Source: Hofstenia miamia (lineage: Eukaryota; Xenacoelomorpha; Acoela; Hofsteniidae). From it: a DNA stretch of 28,586 nt. The notes beneath the pieces are model-generated. The model worked only from the letters and a program-made list of their open reading frames with translations. It was not told the origin of the DNA and ran no database searches. Position 1 is the first letter of the stretch; every line of letters starts with the position of its first letter. A program made the translations under genes and the position numbers. The stretch lies in NCBI GenBank assembly GCA_900660155.1, contig CABFPE010000056.1, positions 1,500,630 through 1,529,215 of the forward strand. The letters are read 5' to 3'. Positions 9,852 through 20,246 of this stretch are shown piece after piece.

Positions 9852-12800
9852 AGTCAAATTGACAAGTACAAAAATTAATATTAATGATTCATATGTTTGG
9901 CACTGCGTAAGGAAATGGGCATTTTTGTACACAATATTATACGGGGTCCTTATTTATTAATTTTCATAGGCTGGACCACACTGTGCTTAATTTTTTGAGT
10001 GTTTTTTGCCAAAAATAAAAAAATCGAAAATTTTGACTTCATCAACTCATGTGAACAATGTTTGAAGAATCTCGGTGTTAATTTTTGGTAGTTTGTTAGA
10101 AACAATTTCACGTACTTTCACTTTTTTACAAATGTGTGCATATTCGACTGAATTTTGATGGTTTTTTTTTCTCAACTTGGTAGAAAATTTCGTATTTTTT
10201 GCTTGTCAAAGTTATCAGGGACCCACCACCTAGTAAACTTTACACAAAATCTATAGATTTTTTCCAATGGTGGAATATTATTTCTTTTCATTTTGCTGAC
10301 GATTTCAAAGTATTTCATGGTTTAAAAAATAAAAATTGCTTTCAAGATTTAAAATAATTATTTAAAAAATATAGTTTTTTGATGATTTTCAATTACTTAA
10401 TGATAGTTTCTTTCGCAAGAGACTCATCATTATAAAATTTGAAGTGAAGATTCATGAACATTTATGTGAAGTTAATTTAATGGAATATCGCTGAAGGCTC
10501 CATTTCTAATTGGCATAAAATACAAGACCAGCAATGGCATGTTACGCGCTAGACTTACAAATAGCGTTATGCAGTTTTATAAAACAATATCAAGGCTGCC
10601 GTAAACATCAGTAATTACTCAAAATATCCTTAAGTTAATGATTTGTTAAAGTATTGGCAACCACATTCTAAAATTCGGTAACATGCCAAATTTGAGCCAT
10701 GCCAAATCAAATCGCGTTTTCTTATTAACAACTAAGTGCAACTGAGATAATTGTCACCAAACCATTTTTTGACTGCAATAATAGTCGTAATCAATTAGAT
10801 AAACATGCTAGACATGTTAGATAATTATTGCATATGTGTAGTTAATTGCTTGCGCGTGAAAGACAGAAAGCATTAGAGCTTAATGAGTAGTGACTATCTA
10901 GATACTAATTCCAGCAGCTAGTTTGAAACTGAGTTGGAACCCATCAGAAATATTAAGGCTGGGGCTGGTAAATTTAGTTAGTATATTTTGTATGATAGTT
11001 AATATATAAGAGTAGGATTATCAATCATTACGATTTACATTGCTGTGGCATTGAACTTCACTTAATATTGAATAATAACGAAGTAAGTAAACAAATAAAT
11101 ATATTTCGGATTTTCCCGCTAAATCCAAGCATAATTGTTTTCTCCTCTCGTAAGATGTGTCCAACTTCTCAACTGACATTTGCGTTTGAATGTGTTTGAA
11201 ACCAAAAATCCCTCAAATATTTTGAGTTTCCCATCATATATTAGAAAACTACATGCGTTCAAGCTTCTATATTTTTATGGATTTTTTTAAAATTTTCAAG
11301 TGTAAATCCGACATGATCAATTTTCTTTATTGTAAGCAACTTCTGTTAATCTCATAACTATTTACTACCATCAAAAACTAACAAAATTTATGAGATTCCA
11401 AAGAGATAAATTTAAGTATTATTCCAATTGCAATGCAGTACCCTACTGAAACAATAATATTTTCTGAACCTTTAGATTTTTATTGGATTTTCTCTAATCA
11501 AAATATTCCCTACTTATCATATAAAACAAGAAATAATTGTTTTTAATTTTGACCGGTAAACGGCTGGTAATGTTGACTTCCCTTCTTGATATTTCCAAGC
11601 GGTTGCAGGCTGGTAAATTGCTGACCCGCCGGTAGCCGGTTCCACTCTGGTTTGAAATTCATAGAGGGTTGTTCGGTTACAATTTTAATTTTCCACGGAA
11701 ACTGAACAATGGTTTTTTACAAAAAACTTAAACCAAACCAAATTAAATCTTTCGTATTTCAATACAATAATTATTTCATAAAAATATGAAAAGAAGGTAG
11801 AAGAAAATGCAGAGTTTTTGTCTCATTGACTTTAGATTGAAAGAGCTCGTCTGTAAAAAATTATAAAACTAATAGGGTAAACCGGAGTTAAATGGTGGAT
11901 TTCTTCGGAAATTATATAAATATATATGGAGTGATTCAATAACTAAAATCAGCACTTTGTGGGAAAATTAATATATGACTTTAGTTATGCATGTACACGT
12001 CCTGTGCATCTATTTGTGGTTGCTAAGAAATCGTGAATAATCGAAAAATATTTACCTAGTGGGTAAAAAGGTTTTTATGAAAAATGTCACTCAACCGTTT
12101 TTAAAAATTTGGCCATTCTATGCTCTTTTTTGGTTAACAACTTCCGTGTGGTGTTGTTACAAACTGATCGCAACCTGTTTCAATGCAGTCATAAATGAGA
12201 GTAGGAAAATCAGAAAGCCCAGTTTTTCTATAATCTGTTCAAAATCAGAAAAATATTGAGTGATTCATCGACAGTTGAAAACTTGAGTTCTGGCCGCAGA
12301 GATATTCTTAATTACATGAAGAGCAAAAGCATGACTTCTTTTCTTAAAGCGCAACCACCAATGACTAAACCTCATTCGCCCGCTCTTGGATGCCATGATT
12401 CTGAAATATCTCAAAATATCAATTTTTTCTTCGCCCCAAAAAATTGACATATTTCCAAGCAAACTCCAAACAATTAAAGACAGATAAAGGAAATATTCAT
12501 TCTACCAAAATATAGATGTTTTGTCAATTCTGAGCTTATACTAGAGTGAAAATGGTCTTCGTCCCAGCAGAATTGTTGTTTTGATTCTTCAAGTGCCTTT
12601 TTAGGATTATAGGAAGAACTAAATAGTAGGTGCAAGCGCCTAATAACCTCGTTCTATTGCGGCCCTCTTGTAGCTATGAGCCATTTAAAAATGTTTGAAA
12701 TAAGCAACCATTCTTCCAGATCAAGAAAAATTTTGCCGTTGAAAAACCTATTATTCTTGTTTTTTAATTTAAGTTGTATTTCGTGTGTTTAGGAACATGA

Positions 12801-13336
12801 TTGCAGCACGTTTTAAATAAAGTTAGAATAAATTAAACTGGTGGCTCACAACTTGTGTGAAAGTTTAGCCTACCATGCAAAATAAATAAAATTCATTCAA
12901 AATGGTACAAGTGTCACAGTCAATGAAATTCGTGAACAGTATTGGTCAGCGGTTGCTCACTTGCTTTATAAAAGGAAATTAAAATACACAGTTTGGCCCT
13001 CCTACATTTAAACCAGTTTAGCCTATCCTCTGTTTCTAAACCAAGAAGAGATGTTTTATTCCAAATTGAGCCCACTTAAATAAATTGTTTCCAAATTACT
13101 ACTTACAATTTTTATTTAAAATTAATCATAAATTAATTTAAAAAAGAATCAGCATGATAACTTGTCTATTAGTCATAAATTATAATAAATTCAAGGTAAT
13201 ATTAAAGTACTTATCATTATTAGCGAAAATGCTTTAAATGATTTAAACATTCTTGTAAATTGAAATTTTAAGCGTGGAGGTACTATTTTAGCCAATGCTA
13301 CCTTTGAAATCATTTTATTAGAAGATTATCTCGCTA
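9852..13336. other. AT-rich non-coding stretch
   Basis: No gene recognised. It holds the LTR-like repeat at 10974-11108 and a GC-richer patch at 11552-11645 with several CCGG and GGTAA-type words. Small frames at 12059-12447 lack motifs. The remainder is AT-rich sequence with homopolymer runs. Confidence 0.5.
10974..11108. repeat. LTR-like dispersed repeat, copy 1
   Basis: Similar along its length to 18340-18480. Shared blocks in order are TTAGTTAGT, ATGATAGTTAA, ATATATAA, the AGTAGNATTATCNATCATTA block, TATTGAATAAT, and ACAAATAAATATA. The TATATAA (11003-11009) and AATAAA (11094-11099) about 90 bp apart resemble the promoter and polyadenylation signal of a compact LTR. No primer-binding site or retroviral-type gene is seen beside it, so a solo LTR remnant is the most that can be said. 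Confidence 0.5.
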
Positions 13337-13344
13337 TCTGAAGG
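13337..13344. repeat. Left 8-bp target-site duplication (TCTGAAGG)
   Basis: TCTGAAGG directly precedes the element end CAGGGGTG and is repeated exactly at 13852-13859. Confidence 0.9.
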
Positions 13345-13851
13345 CAGGGGTGTAAAAAAATATATTTAAATAAATTGTTAATGGAAATAAATATATTTTA
13401 TTGTGAAATTTCTGAATTAAATAATTTAAATATATTGCATATATTGTGCTCAAAGAAAAATATATTTCACTACTTGAAAAGTGAATAGATCAATTTCAAA
13501 TCCCAGAAACGTTTATTTACACACAAAAATAGTTGAGATTCGGCATTCATTGGTAGAAGTTTTTTTCTGCTATCACACAGAATAAACACTCGGCTATGTC
13601 GGAAGTACTAGGAATCCGTTCAAGGCTTGTCGACTTTTTGACTTTCTTGCTGGTTATTGCAGAATCTGCATGTGTTAATGACGCATTACGATACGATGAC
13701 AGATGCGGTATTTCATTTGCATCAGACGCTCAAGGGAAAATAATTGTGTTCGGAAAAATAAATTATTTTATTGTTTAACTGCGAAAAACAATTATTTAAA
13801 TATATTTATTGCAATACATTTCACAAATATATTTATTTTTTTCCACCCCTG
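13345..13851. mobile_element. 507-bp non-autonomous hAT element (MITE-like)
   Basis: The left end reads CAGGGGTGTAAAAAAATATA. The right end, on the minus strand, reads CAGGGGTGGAAAAAAATAAA. Homology continues inward through AT-rich sequence (TATATTTAAATAA-type words on both sides). Perfect 8-bp duplications TCTGAAGG flank it. Length, termini and duplication size all fit a non-autonomous hAT insertion. The interior (about 13560-13740) is GC-richer and contains small frames (13596-13778, 13703-13939) without recognisable domains. The intact duplication and well-matched ends suggest a fairly recent insertion. Confidence 0.9.
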
Positions 13852-13859
13852 TCTGAAGG
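13852..13859. repeat. Right 8-bp target-site duplication (TCTGAAGG)
   Basis: Exact copy of 13337-13344, adjacent to the terminal CACCCCTG. Confidence 0.9.
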
Positions 13860-14217
13860 ATGATAGCGGGCCATTCATATTTGGCACAATCTGGCCAGCT
13901 TTACTCTCTCAAAACTGGCCCGACCTGCAGCCCATGTAGTTTTTCAAAAATTGAACCATTCTGACCAGTAAACCACAAGTAGTCGTAGAAATTTAGATAT
14001 TATTAATATAAAATTCTTACACTAACTGCCGTTTTCATTATTCAGACTGCTAGCACGGTAAATTTTTGATGCGATGCGGTAGCGTTCGCATCGCGAATAA
14101 ATCTGACTTACAGTGAAGTTTGGTATTATAGAATTTTTTAAATTCAGTTTACACTGTTTTTGGAAGGGTTCATTGGCTAAGTCCATTCCAGATATGCAAT
14201 TGATAACAAAGCGCAAA

Positions 14218-14298
14218 CCAGAGCTGCAACCGTGCCTGGTTTTTGAAGGCACAGCCCGGCACGACACGGATTAAAGCATGGCACGGTTGCAGTTCTGG
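14218..14298. repeat. Inverted repeat with 19-nt arms
   Basis: CCAGAGCTGCAACCGTGCC (14218-14236) pairs with GGCACGGTTGCAGTTCTGG (14280-14298), 18 of 19 positions being perfect. The 43-nt loop contains GCCCGGCACGACACGG, so the whole block is GC-rich in an AT-rich setting. It could be a short foldback repeat or a structured RNA; nothing distinguishes these. Confidence 0.75.
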
Positions 14299-15294
14299 CG
14301 CAAACGGCAAAATATTTATGAACTTTATTCAGTAATGGTGTACACAGAAATGACAGAGCATAATGGAATCCACGTCGCACTTTTAATTTTGATTTTTTTT
14401 CAGTTGAGCAGTGAAAAATATTGCACAAATTTAAAAAATGATGCATTATAAGAGTTTAGTCTAACAATATATCGGGAGTTTCTGGGAGGACCTTGAACCA
14501 ATATTGACGCTCCTCTGTTATTCATAAATATATAGGTACAAGTAAAATCCCTAAAGTTTTAAAACTTACTTTAGATATATTGATGCACGAATTTCAAGGA
14601 TGCCTATACCAAATGTATTCCAAAATCCGCAAAATAGAATTTGTCTATCGTTTTGAATAGTGAATCAATTACATTGCACACAGAACACATGTGTTCAGTT
14701 AGCAAAATATGCAACTAAGATAACATTGCAAATGGTTAAGAGCGTAAAGTGATGTCATATATTTGGGCCAATCACAGTAAATTTGGAACAATTAATCGCA
14801 TTGTAGCTACAAATTTGACATTCGCGTACAAGCATAAATAGAGCAACCCAAAATTTAAAAGGTTAATACAGTTATAATAGTGCTGTTCAAATAAACAATT
14901 TATGTTAACAACAGTTAAATTTAATCGTGGGATCTAGATTGAGAAAGGACCATAGCACATTGATAATTGATGTTTAAGGTTGAAGATGGAAATATGTTTT
15001 TTTTTGGAATCTATTGGATATGAGACCTTTTTATTGTGAGGACATACAACTGAATCTTAACTTTAATCTTCTATTACCTGAATTTCTTTCCATCTTAAAA
15101 CATTTCTTAGTTTTCAAAAAGAAACCTCAATCATTAAATGAGTAATTCTTTTTCCTATTTACCAATATCAGAGCATAATGTTTAAATGTATCAAATAAGG
15201 CAGATTTGGAATCGGCCGGAAAGTTTAAGTCCGTTACCGGTAGTTGGCCGACAACAGCTAAATGTATTTGTACTGTATATTTAATCTGTGCAGG

Positions 15295-15301
<7 letters not shown>

Positions 15302-15333
<32 letters not shown>
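15302..15333. repeat. (TA)16 microsatellite
   Basis: Uninterrupted alternating T and A from 15302 to 15333. Confidence 0.95.
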
Positions 15334-15336
<3 letters not shown>

Positions 15337-15588
15337 GCCCGTAGCATACATGGTAGTTAGATAGTAACTACCGTAAATATTAATAAAAAGAGTGATACAA
15401 TTGCCTCAGGTTATATTTGATTATTGTATTGATGCTGATCTATATTTAAATTATAGTCTATAGTGAAAATTCCTCGGCTTATTAGAAAAATATCTAATGG
15501 TAAATACAATTTTGTTTAAGAGCACACGAGTTTAATTTATTTTAATATCCGATCACCAATTCACCATTTCTACGCCATACGCGGCAAA

Positions 15589-15621
15589 ATTATGAATTCC
15601 GATGTAGTCAGAATTCATAAT
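15589..15621. repeat. Perfect 11-bp inverted repeat
   Basis: ATTATGAATTC (15589-15599) and GAATTCATAAT (15611-15621) flank an 11-bp spacer. A related, imperfect copy of the same neighbourhood (GTGAATCAGTTAGTCAGAAT) occurs at 15742-15761, directly before the LINE begins. Confidence 0.6.
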
Positions 15622-15764
15622 GCCTACTACCCGCATATATATTTAATAGCATAAACTCTATCTACACACTTGTTACTTCTAAAGACAATTCCGTTTGGTG
15701 GATAATACTGTAAATAAAGAACGCCACTTATGACGAAATTGTGAATCAGTTAGTCAGAATTTAA

Positions 15765-16895
15765 AATGACTACTCAAAAGCGTTTGATCGTCTCCCTCAT
15801 TCCATTCTGCTTGACAAGTTACGTTTATTTGGTTTTGATGTGGATTTCATCGAACTGTTCCAGTCCTACCTGACTAATCGCCACCAGTGTGTCAAAATCA
15901 ACTCGTCTATCTCTTCTCCTGTCCCCGTTACTAGTGGTGCCCCTCAAGGCTCAGTGTTTGCTGTTCTTTTCTTCCTCGTTGCCATTAACGACCTCCCTCA
16001 TTCTGTTCTCAACTCGTCTTGCCTGTTGTATGTCGATGACACTGCGATTTTTGATTTTGGTTGGTCTTTTGCGTCGAACATTTTTTCTGATCTTGAGCAC
16101 TTGTCTACTTGGTCCTCTGTCAACCATCTCGATTTTAGCACTACCAAGACATGTGGTATTTCCTTTTCTGTGGCTCCCCCTTCTGATTTGCCTCTACCTG
16201 TGAACTTTGCGCCTCATCACACTCATCTTGGAGTTCAACTTGCTGCAAACTTAAATTGGACTGGACATGTGTCTTTGTGTCTCCGCAAAGCTAATTCCTC
16301 GCTATTTGCCCTTTTCCGTAATGTTCCTTTTAATACCTCGTCCGCTGTGAAACTCTCTTTGTTCAAGTCCATTCCTCGCGCCATTCTTCTCTACGCGTCT
16401 CCTTGTTGGTGGCCTTCTCGTGCTTTGTTCCACTCCATGGAACGTTTCCAGAAACGCGCTTTCAAATGGATTTCCTCTTTGGACTATAAAGACGCTCTGC
16501 TGAAATTCTCCACTCTCCCGCTGTCACTCTACTTCCATGCCTGTGATCTCCTTCTGTTCAATCGACTACTGACTCGCAAATTGGATCTTGATCCTTTTGA
16601 TTTCATTAAGTTCTCCAATTCCTGCTGCACTCGCTCTGATGATGTTGTCACCTTCTCCATTCGTCGTACAAAGAAACATCGCACCCTTCACTCGTTTTTC
16701 AATCGTGCTTGTACTGCTGCTAATTACATCTTGACTCGCAACCCTCCAACAGCGATTGATTTCTTTTCCCCGCCACCGAGCTTCAAGAAATCTTTGATGG
16801 CTTTCCTCTTTGCTGAGCCCTTCTCCAACTTCGCCTACTCTTCCATTTGCTCCTATTTCATCTCCTGTGACTGTCCTCGCTGCCGTAAAACTTGA
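15765..16895 (+). CDS. Non-LTR reverse transcriptase, C-terminal part (CR1/Jockey-like LINE)
   Basis: An uninterrupted frame of 376 codons starts inside an RT domain: DYSKAFDRLPHSILLDKL right at the start (catalytic motif A), then SGAPQGSVFAVLFFLVAINDLP (motif B region; begins at about residue 57), then the catalytic YVDD at residues 89-92. The thumb and a C-terminal region follow, ending in a Cys cluster (CDCPRCRK). The endonuclease and the RT N-terminus are absent, so this is a typical 5'-truncated LINE copy with no proper start codon; the GTG at 15840 is not a meaningful start. The sequence is visibly richer in C and T, with C-ending codons, than the AT-rich flanks, and has no stops or shifts. 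It is probably the youngest coding insertion in the window. The choice between CR1/L2/Rex1 and Jockey groups is uncertain. Confidence 0.85.
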   Translation, partial: NDYSKAFDRLPHSILLDKLRLFGFDVDFIELFQSYLTNRHQCVKINSSISSPVPVTSGAPQGSVFAVLFFLVAINDLPHSVLNSSCLLYVDDTAIFDFGWSFASNIFSDLEHLSTWSSVNHLDFSTTKTCGISFSVAPPSDLPLPVNFAPHHTHLGVQLAANLNWTGHVSLCLRKANSSLFALFRNVPFNTSSAVKLSLFKSIPRAILLYASPCWWPSRALFHSMERFQKRAFKWISSLDYKDALLKFSTLPLSLYFHACDLLLFNRLLTRKLDLDPFDFIKFSNSCCTRSDDVVTFSIRRTKKHRTLHSFFNRACTAANYILTRNPPTAIDFFSPPPSFKKSLMAFLFAEPFSNFAYSSICSYFISCDCPRCRKT

Positions 16896-16966
16896 CTTGT
16901 TTTTATTTTCTTGTTGTGTATGCCTTCAGCGGCTAAATAAAGTCATTGATTATTATTATTATTATT
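15765..16966 (+). mobile_element. 5'-truncated LINE copy with AATAAA and (ATT)6 tail
   Basis: The RT frame is followed by about 40 bp of 3' UTR, an AATAAA at 16936-16941 and an (ATT)6 tail at 16949-16966. A short repetitive tail instead of poly(A) is typical of CR1/L2-like elements. No clear target duplication was found. Confidence 0.8.
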
Positions 16967-16995
16967 ACTACCGGTATGCAGGTACCAGTATGCAG

Positions 16996-17658
16996 GTATG
17001 CAGGTATCAGGTGACCAATTCAATTCCGTTTTTCATTTTCATTTTGATCATTTGGAAAGAATAAATAAAAAAAGGAAATTGAAAAACGGAAATGACCATT
17101 TTTCATTTTCGCTTTTCAAATTTCATTTTGCCAATTTTTCAAAAGAAAACCAAAAACTGAGAAATGAAACCTGAAAAACGAAAATGAAAAATGAAAAACG
17201 AAAATGAAAAATGAAACATTTCAATTCCGTTTTTCGTTTTTTTGATTTTCATTTTGGTTTTTATCTTATGTAATTGCTATGTTGTGATTTTTGAAATCTC
17301 AATAATACAAAGAGTGGTTGTTTATCTAATATGGACACCAATTTCTTTCAATTGCATTTGCCGTTACTGTTTATTGATTAAACAATCAATGGGATAGTAA
17401 TTACATCCGTATTCTAACAACTAAAACGAAAATCGAAAAACGGAATTGAAATGTTTCATTTTTTCATGTTCGTTTTTCATTTTGGGTTTTCATTTTTCAA
17501 TTTTTTTTCTTTTGAAAAATTGGCAAAATGAAATTTGAAAAGCGAAAATGAAAAGTGGTTATTTCCGATTTTCAATTTCAATTTTCATTTAATGTTTCCA
17601 AATGATCAAAATGAAAAATGAAAAACATAATTGAATTGGCCACCTGGTACCTGCATAC
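16996..17658. mobile_element. Foldback element with ~240-bp inverted arms
   Basis: The left end GTATGCAGGTATCAGGTG (16996 on) matches the inverted right end GTATGCAGGTACCAGGTG (17658 back). Similarity continues for about 240 bp on each side (about 16996-17245 and 17420-17658). The arms are made largely of GAAAATGAAAAACG-like subrepeats and their complements. The middle (about 17246-17419) is unique. If the duplicated TA at 16997-16998 and 17656-17657 is the target site, the element would be 16999-17655. No coding capacity. It begins about 30 bp after the (ATT)6 tail of the LINE. The intervening bases contain two further TATGCAGGTA units, so the end is locally amplified. Confidence 0.8.
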
Positions 17659-17777
17659 TCCAGCAAAAAATGAGAAACTGATTTTTTTTCAATCTCTTAG
17701 AAACAAAAACAAAACAGTAACAAAATTTATATCAATCGATTTCAAATTAAGTTTTCTATAAGTTTATATAAAATAAA

Positions 17778-18200
17778 TTAGATAACATTGCCTCTGGAGC
17801 GCACACATTTAAAAAATCTGTCCTTAATTGAGGCCATCAAGTTCTTCTGCATTCTTGCGGTAAATTTTTCGTTGGACTCCAGTAAATATTGCTTCAGAGT
17901 TTGCATATTTTTGGATTTTTCTTTTCCACATCGTCCTTATGATACCCAAATATTTTCTATAGGTGAAAGGTCCGATGAGTTGGCAGACCACTCCAAAATT
18001 TGCAGATTTTTTCTCTGAAGAAATTTTGGGTATCTCTCGAAGTATGGGGGTCGCTCCATCTTGTTGAAGAGTCCATCCAGTTCGATAATGGATAAACTTT
18101 GCTAAAATATCAGTCTATACTTTGAACTGTCCTCATTTGTGTCTACGGGTACTTTTGTTCATTGGTGCGTGATCACCTAAATGTGTTCGTCCAGAGCATG
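17778..18200 (-). pseudogene. Tc1-like transposase, frameshifted relic
   Basis: Read on the minus strand from about 18200 to the TAA at 17778. The pieces are a VPVDTNEDSSKYRLIF-like segment, then TGWTLQQDGATP with the second catalytic Asp (18060-18058), then in another frame EWSANSSDLSPIENIW with the catalytic Glu (about 17957). The end is LMASIKDRFFKCVRSRGNVI. The order and the WS-x-NSSDLSPIEN block are those of Tc1/mariner DDE transposases. The Asp-to-Glu distance is 103 nt, one or two bases off the 105 nt of a DD34E enzyme, matching the visible shift. At least two frameshifts and one stop just after the IENIW motif make it inactive. No terminal inverted repeats were identified. Confidence 0.75.
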
Positions 18201-18339
18201 GCACTTTAATGAGGTGAAAAGACTTGTGTAGTGTCGTTGAAGAGCTTTTGTATTTGAACAATTTTTCTCAGTTTTTTGACCGAGTCTATATGAATTCTGT
18301 GTATAACTTTAATCACTTTTCCGTGAACATTTCGGTTTG

Positions 18340-18480
18340 CTTAGTTAGTTTATTTTTGAATGATAGTTAAAATATATAAAACTAAGCGAGTAGCATTATC
18401 GATCATTATTCATTATACTGTTGTAGAATTTGACCTTGTTAGTATATTGAATAATTTATAAGTATACAAATAAATATACT
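18340..18480. repeat. LTR-like dispersed repeat, copy 2
   Basis: Homologous to 10974-11108, in the same orientation, with TATATAA at 18373-18379 and AATAAA at 18469-18474. Divergence between the copies is considerable, so they are not the two LTRs of one recent insertion. Confidence 0.5.
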
Positions 18481-19285
18481 TAAGAATTTATTCGGTAATG
18501 GCAAATATATTTACTCCTTTAGTCAGGCTTGCGTTGTGTGAGTTTTTCCATATAACAGCCAACAGCAAAAGACTGTTGTGTCACAACATACAGAACACAA
18601 CACAACAGAGTAATAAAGTACAGAATACTAAAATTTGGGTAATCTTGTGAACATTAACATTAAACATTTGCATAACGGAATTGAATATGCAGGGTGATTG
18701 TTAATGATAGGCAATTGATTTCAAAATTTATGATATTGAATGACTGGGTCGATCTCCAGAACTTTTTGCCATTAGTTTTTTTGTTGGGGATGCCTAAAAG
18801 AAAGAGTATACCGTCAAAAGGCGACCAACTCAAGACAGCCCCCAAACAGAAATTCAGTTAAGTGGACCAGATCTTGCCATGCAAGAATGAGCAGTTTGGA
18901 AGTTTGTGTAAATACTTGTTTGCTTTCAGGAGAACAGCACATGAAAAATGATGTATTTAAAAAGTAACTAATTAAAACTAGTATTCTTCAAGATTTTTTT
19001 AATGCTTTGTTCAATAAAAGTCATCTAATAATTAGAAAGTTATTAAAGATTTTTTGGGCACTCTCATTAAAAATCACTCTTTATAAGAGAATGGGCATGA
19101 CTTGTATTCGTAAAATATCAACTGAAACAACGTGGCTTCTAAAAATGTCACGATATCAATATTAAGAAGGGAAAAGAATGTGATCGAAAAATTTAATAAT
19201 ACAGTTAAATAGGAAAAGTAATAATTCATTTTCGTAATATTACTATAGTTTCCATGAAGCTATTACTATTGATGATCTTGTGTAA

Positions 19286-19286
<1 letters not shown>

Positions 19287-19331
<45 letters not shown>
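19287..19331. repeat. (TCA)15 microsatellite followed by ACA units
   Basis: Perfect TCA units from 19287 to 19331, followed by a short run of ACA units to 19341. The run sits in a 78-codon frame that would read as poly-Ser then Thr, but that frame has no other support. Confidence 0.95.
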
Positions 19332-20212
19332 ACAACAACAAGAAAATTTCCAGTTTTATTACAACTAATAGGAAGAACTAAAAACTCTGTGAAACTTACA
19401 GTAACACAGATGAGAAGACTTAACTATTTTAAAACTCTATCTAAATTTTGTGTGCGAATTCATTCAGTAGATTTTGCATTAAGAGTGTAAATTTATAAAA
19501 ATCCTATTACATCACTAATTTTGATGTAAATTTATCCAATGTAATGGGAATTAACTAAATTTGAGTTGTAAGATTTTTAAAATAACGGAAGACATTTATT
19601 CAAAGCTTTCAGCATAAACTAAATTGTTAACCCTAAATTCGATTTTTTCACTATAATTTACATAGCATCTATAATTATGGAGATAGTTTTTAGAGTCCCT
19701 CTTCACAGCTGAATAGGAGGAAAACTAAATTACTGATGAAAGATTACATGAACATTTGAATTCAGAATAGTTTAGAAAAAATGCATATGAAAGACAAAGA
19801 TGAATGAAGTATTTGCCAAACAAAGTTAAGATTCGTAGTTATTTTGTTGCTTTAACTTTAAGTATAATTATAGTTTTATATCGAAGTTTTGCTTGAAGCT
19901 GAGTGCTTAATAGTTTTGTAATTTATTAATGTTGAAAAAGTTAATTTTGCGATACAGTTAAATTTTCATTCGTTTATATTCTAAAAATGTAATATTTAGT
20001 AAAATTTTGGAATTTATGTTTTGCGGGCGGGAAATATTGTTTGCTTGTGTCCGCCCGGACCATTATGAAAAACAATGGCGGCTCGTGCTGCCTGTTCTAC
20101 ACTACCCAAAATCCGCCTTTCTATTAAACATTGACGAGTGACCTAAACTTATACTCTAATTTTTACCAAAAGCATTAGGAACCAACTTGACTTTCAAAAA
20201 GATATTAGGCTA

Positions 20213-20246
20213 ATATTTATAATCAAACGCAAATACATCTAAAAGA
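20213..20246. repeat. 34-bp exact direct repeat, copy 2
   Basis: Identical to 8787-8820. Here no LINE tail precedes it. Confidence 0.8.

Larger units (their letters stand above)
13860..15764. other. Non-coding stretch with inverted repeats and a TA tract
   Basis: No gene recognised. The stretch contains a long stem at 14218-14298, a (TA) microsatellite at 15302-15333, an 8-bp hairpin at 15352-15372 and an 11-bp perfect inverted repeat at 15589-15621. The CAGGCCCGTAGC at 15334 resembles a hAT-type terminus, but no partner end was found. Confidence 0.5.

Noticed and set aside
15334..15345. CAGGCCCGTAGC as the left end of a hAT element
   Set aside because: No matching right end or 8-bp duplication was found, and the preceding TA tract makes a TATATATA duplication uninformative.
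17788..18018. 76-codon plus-strand frame
   Set aside because: It is the antisense of the Tc1-like transposase relic, whose motifs are clear on the minus strand.
19254..19490. 78-codon frame with a poly-Ser run
   Set aside because: The Ser run is just the (TCA) microsatellite; the rest has no motif.
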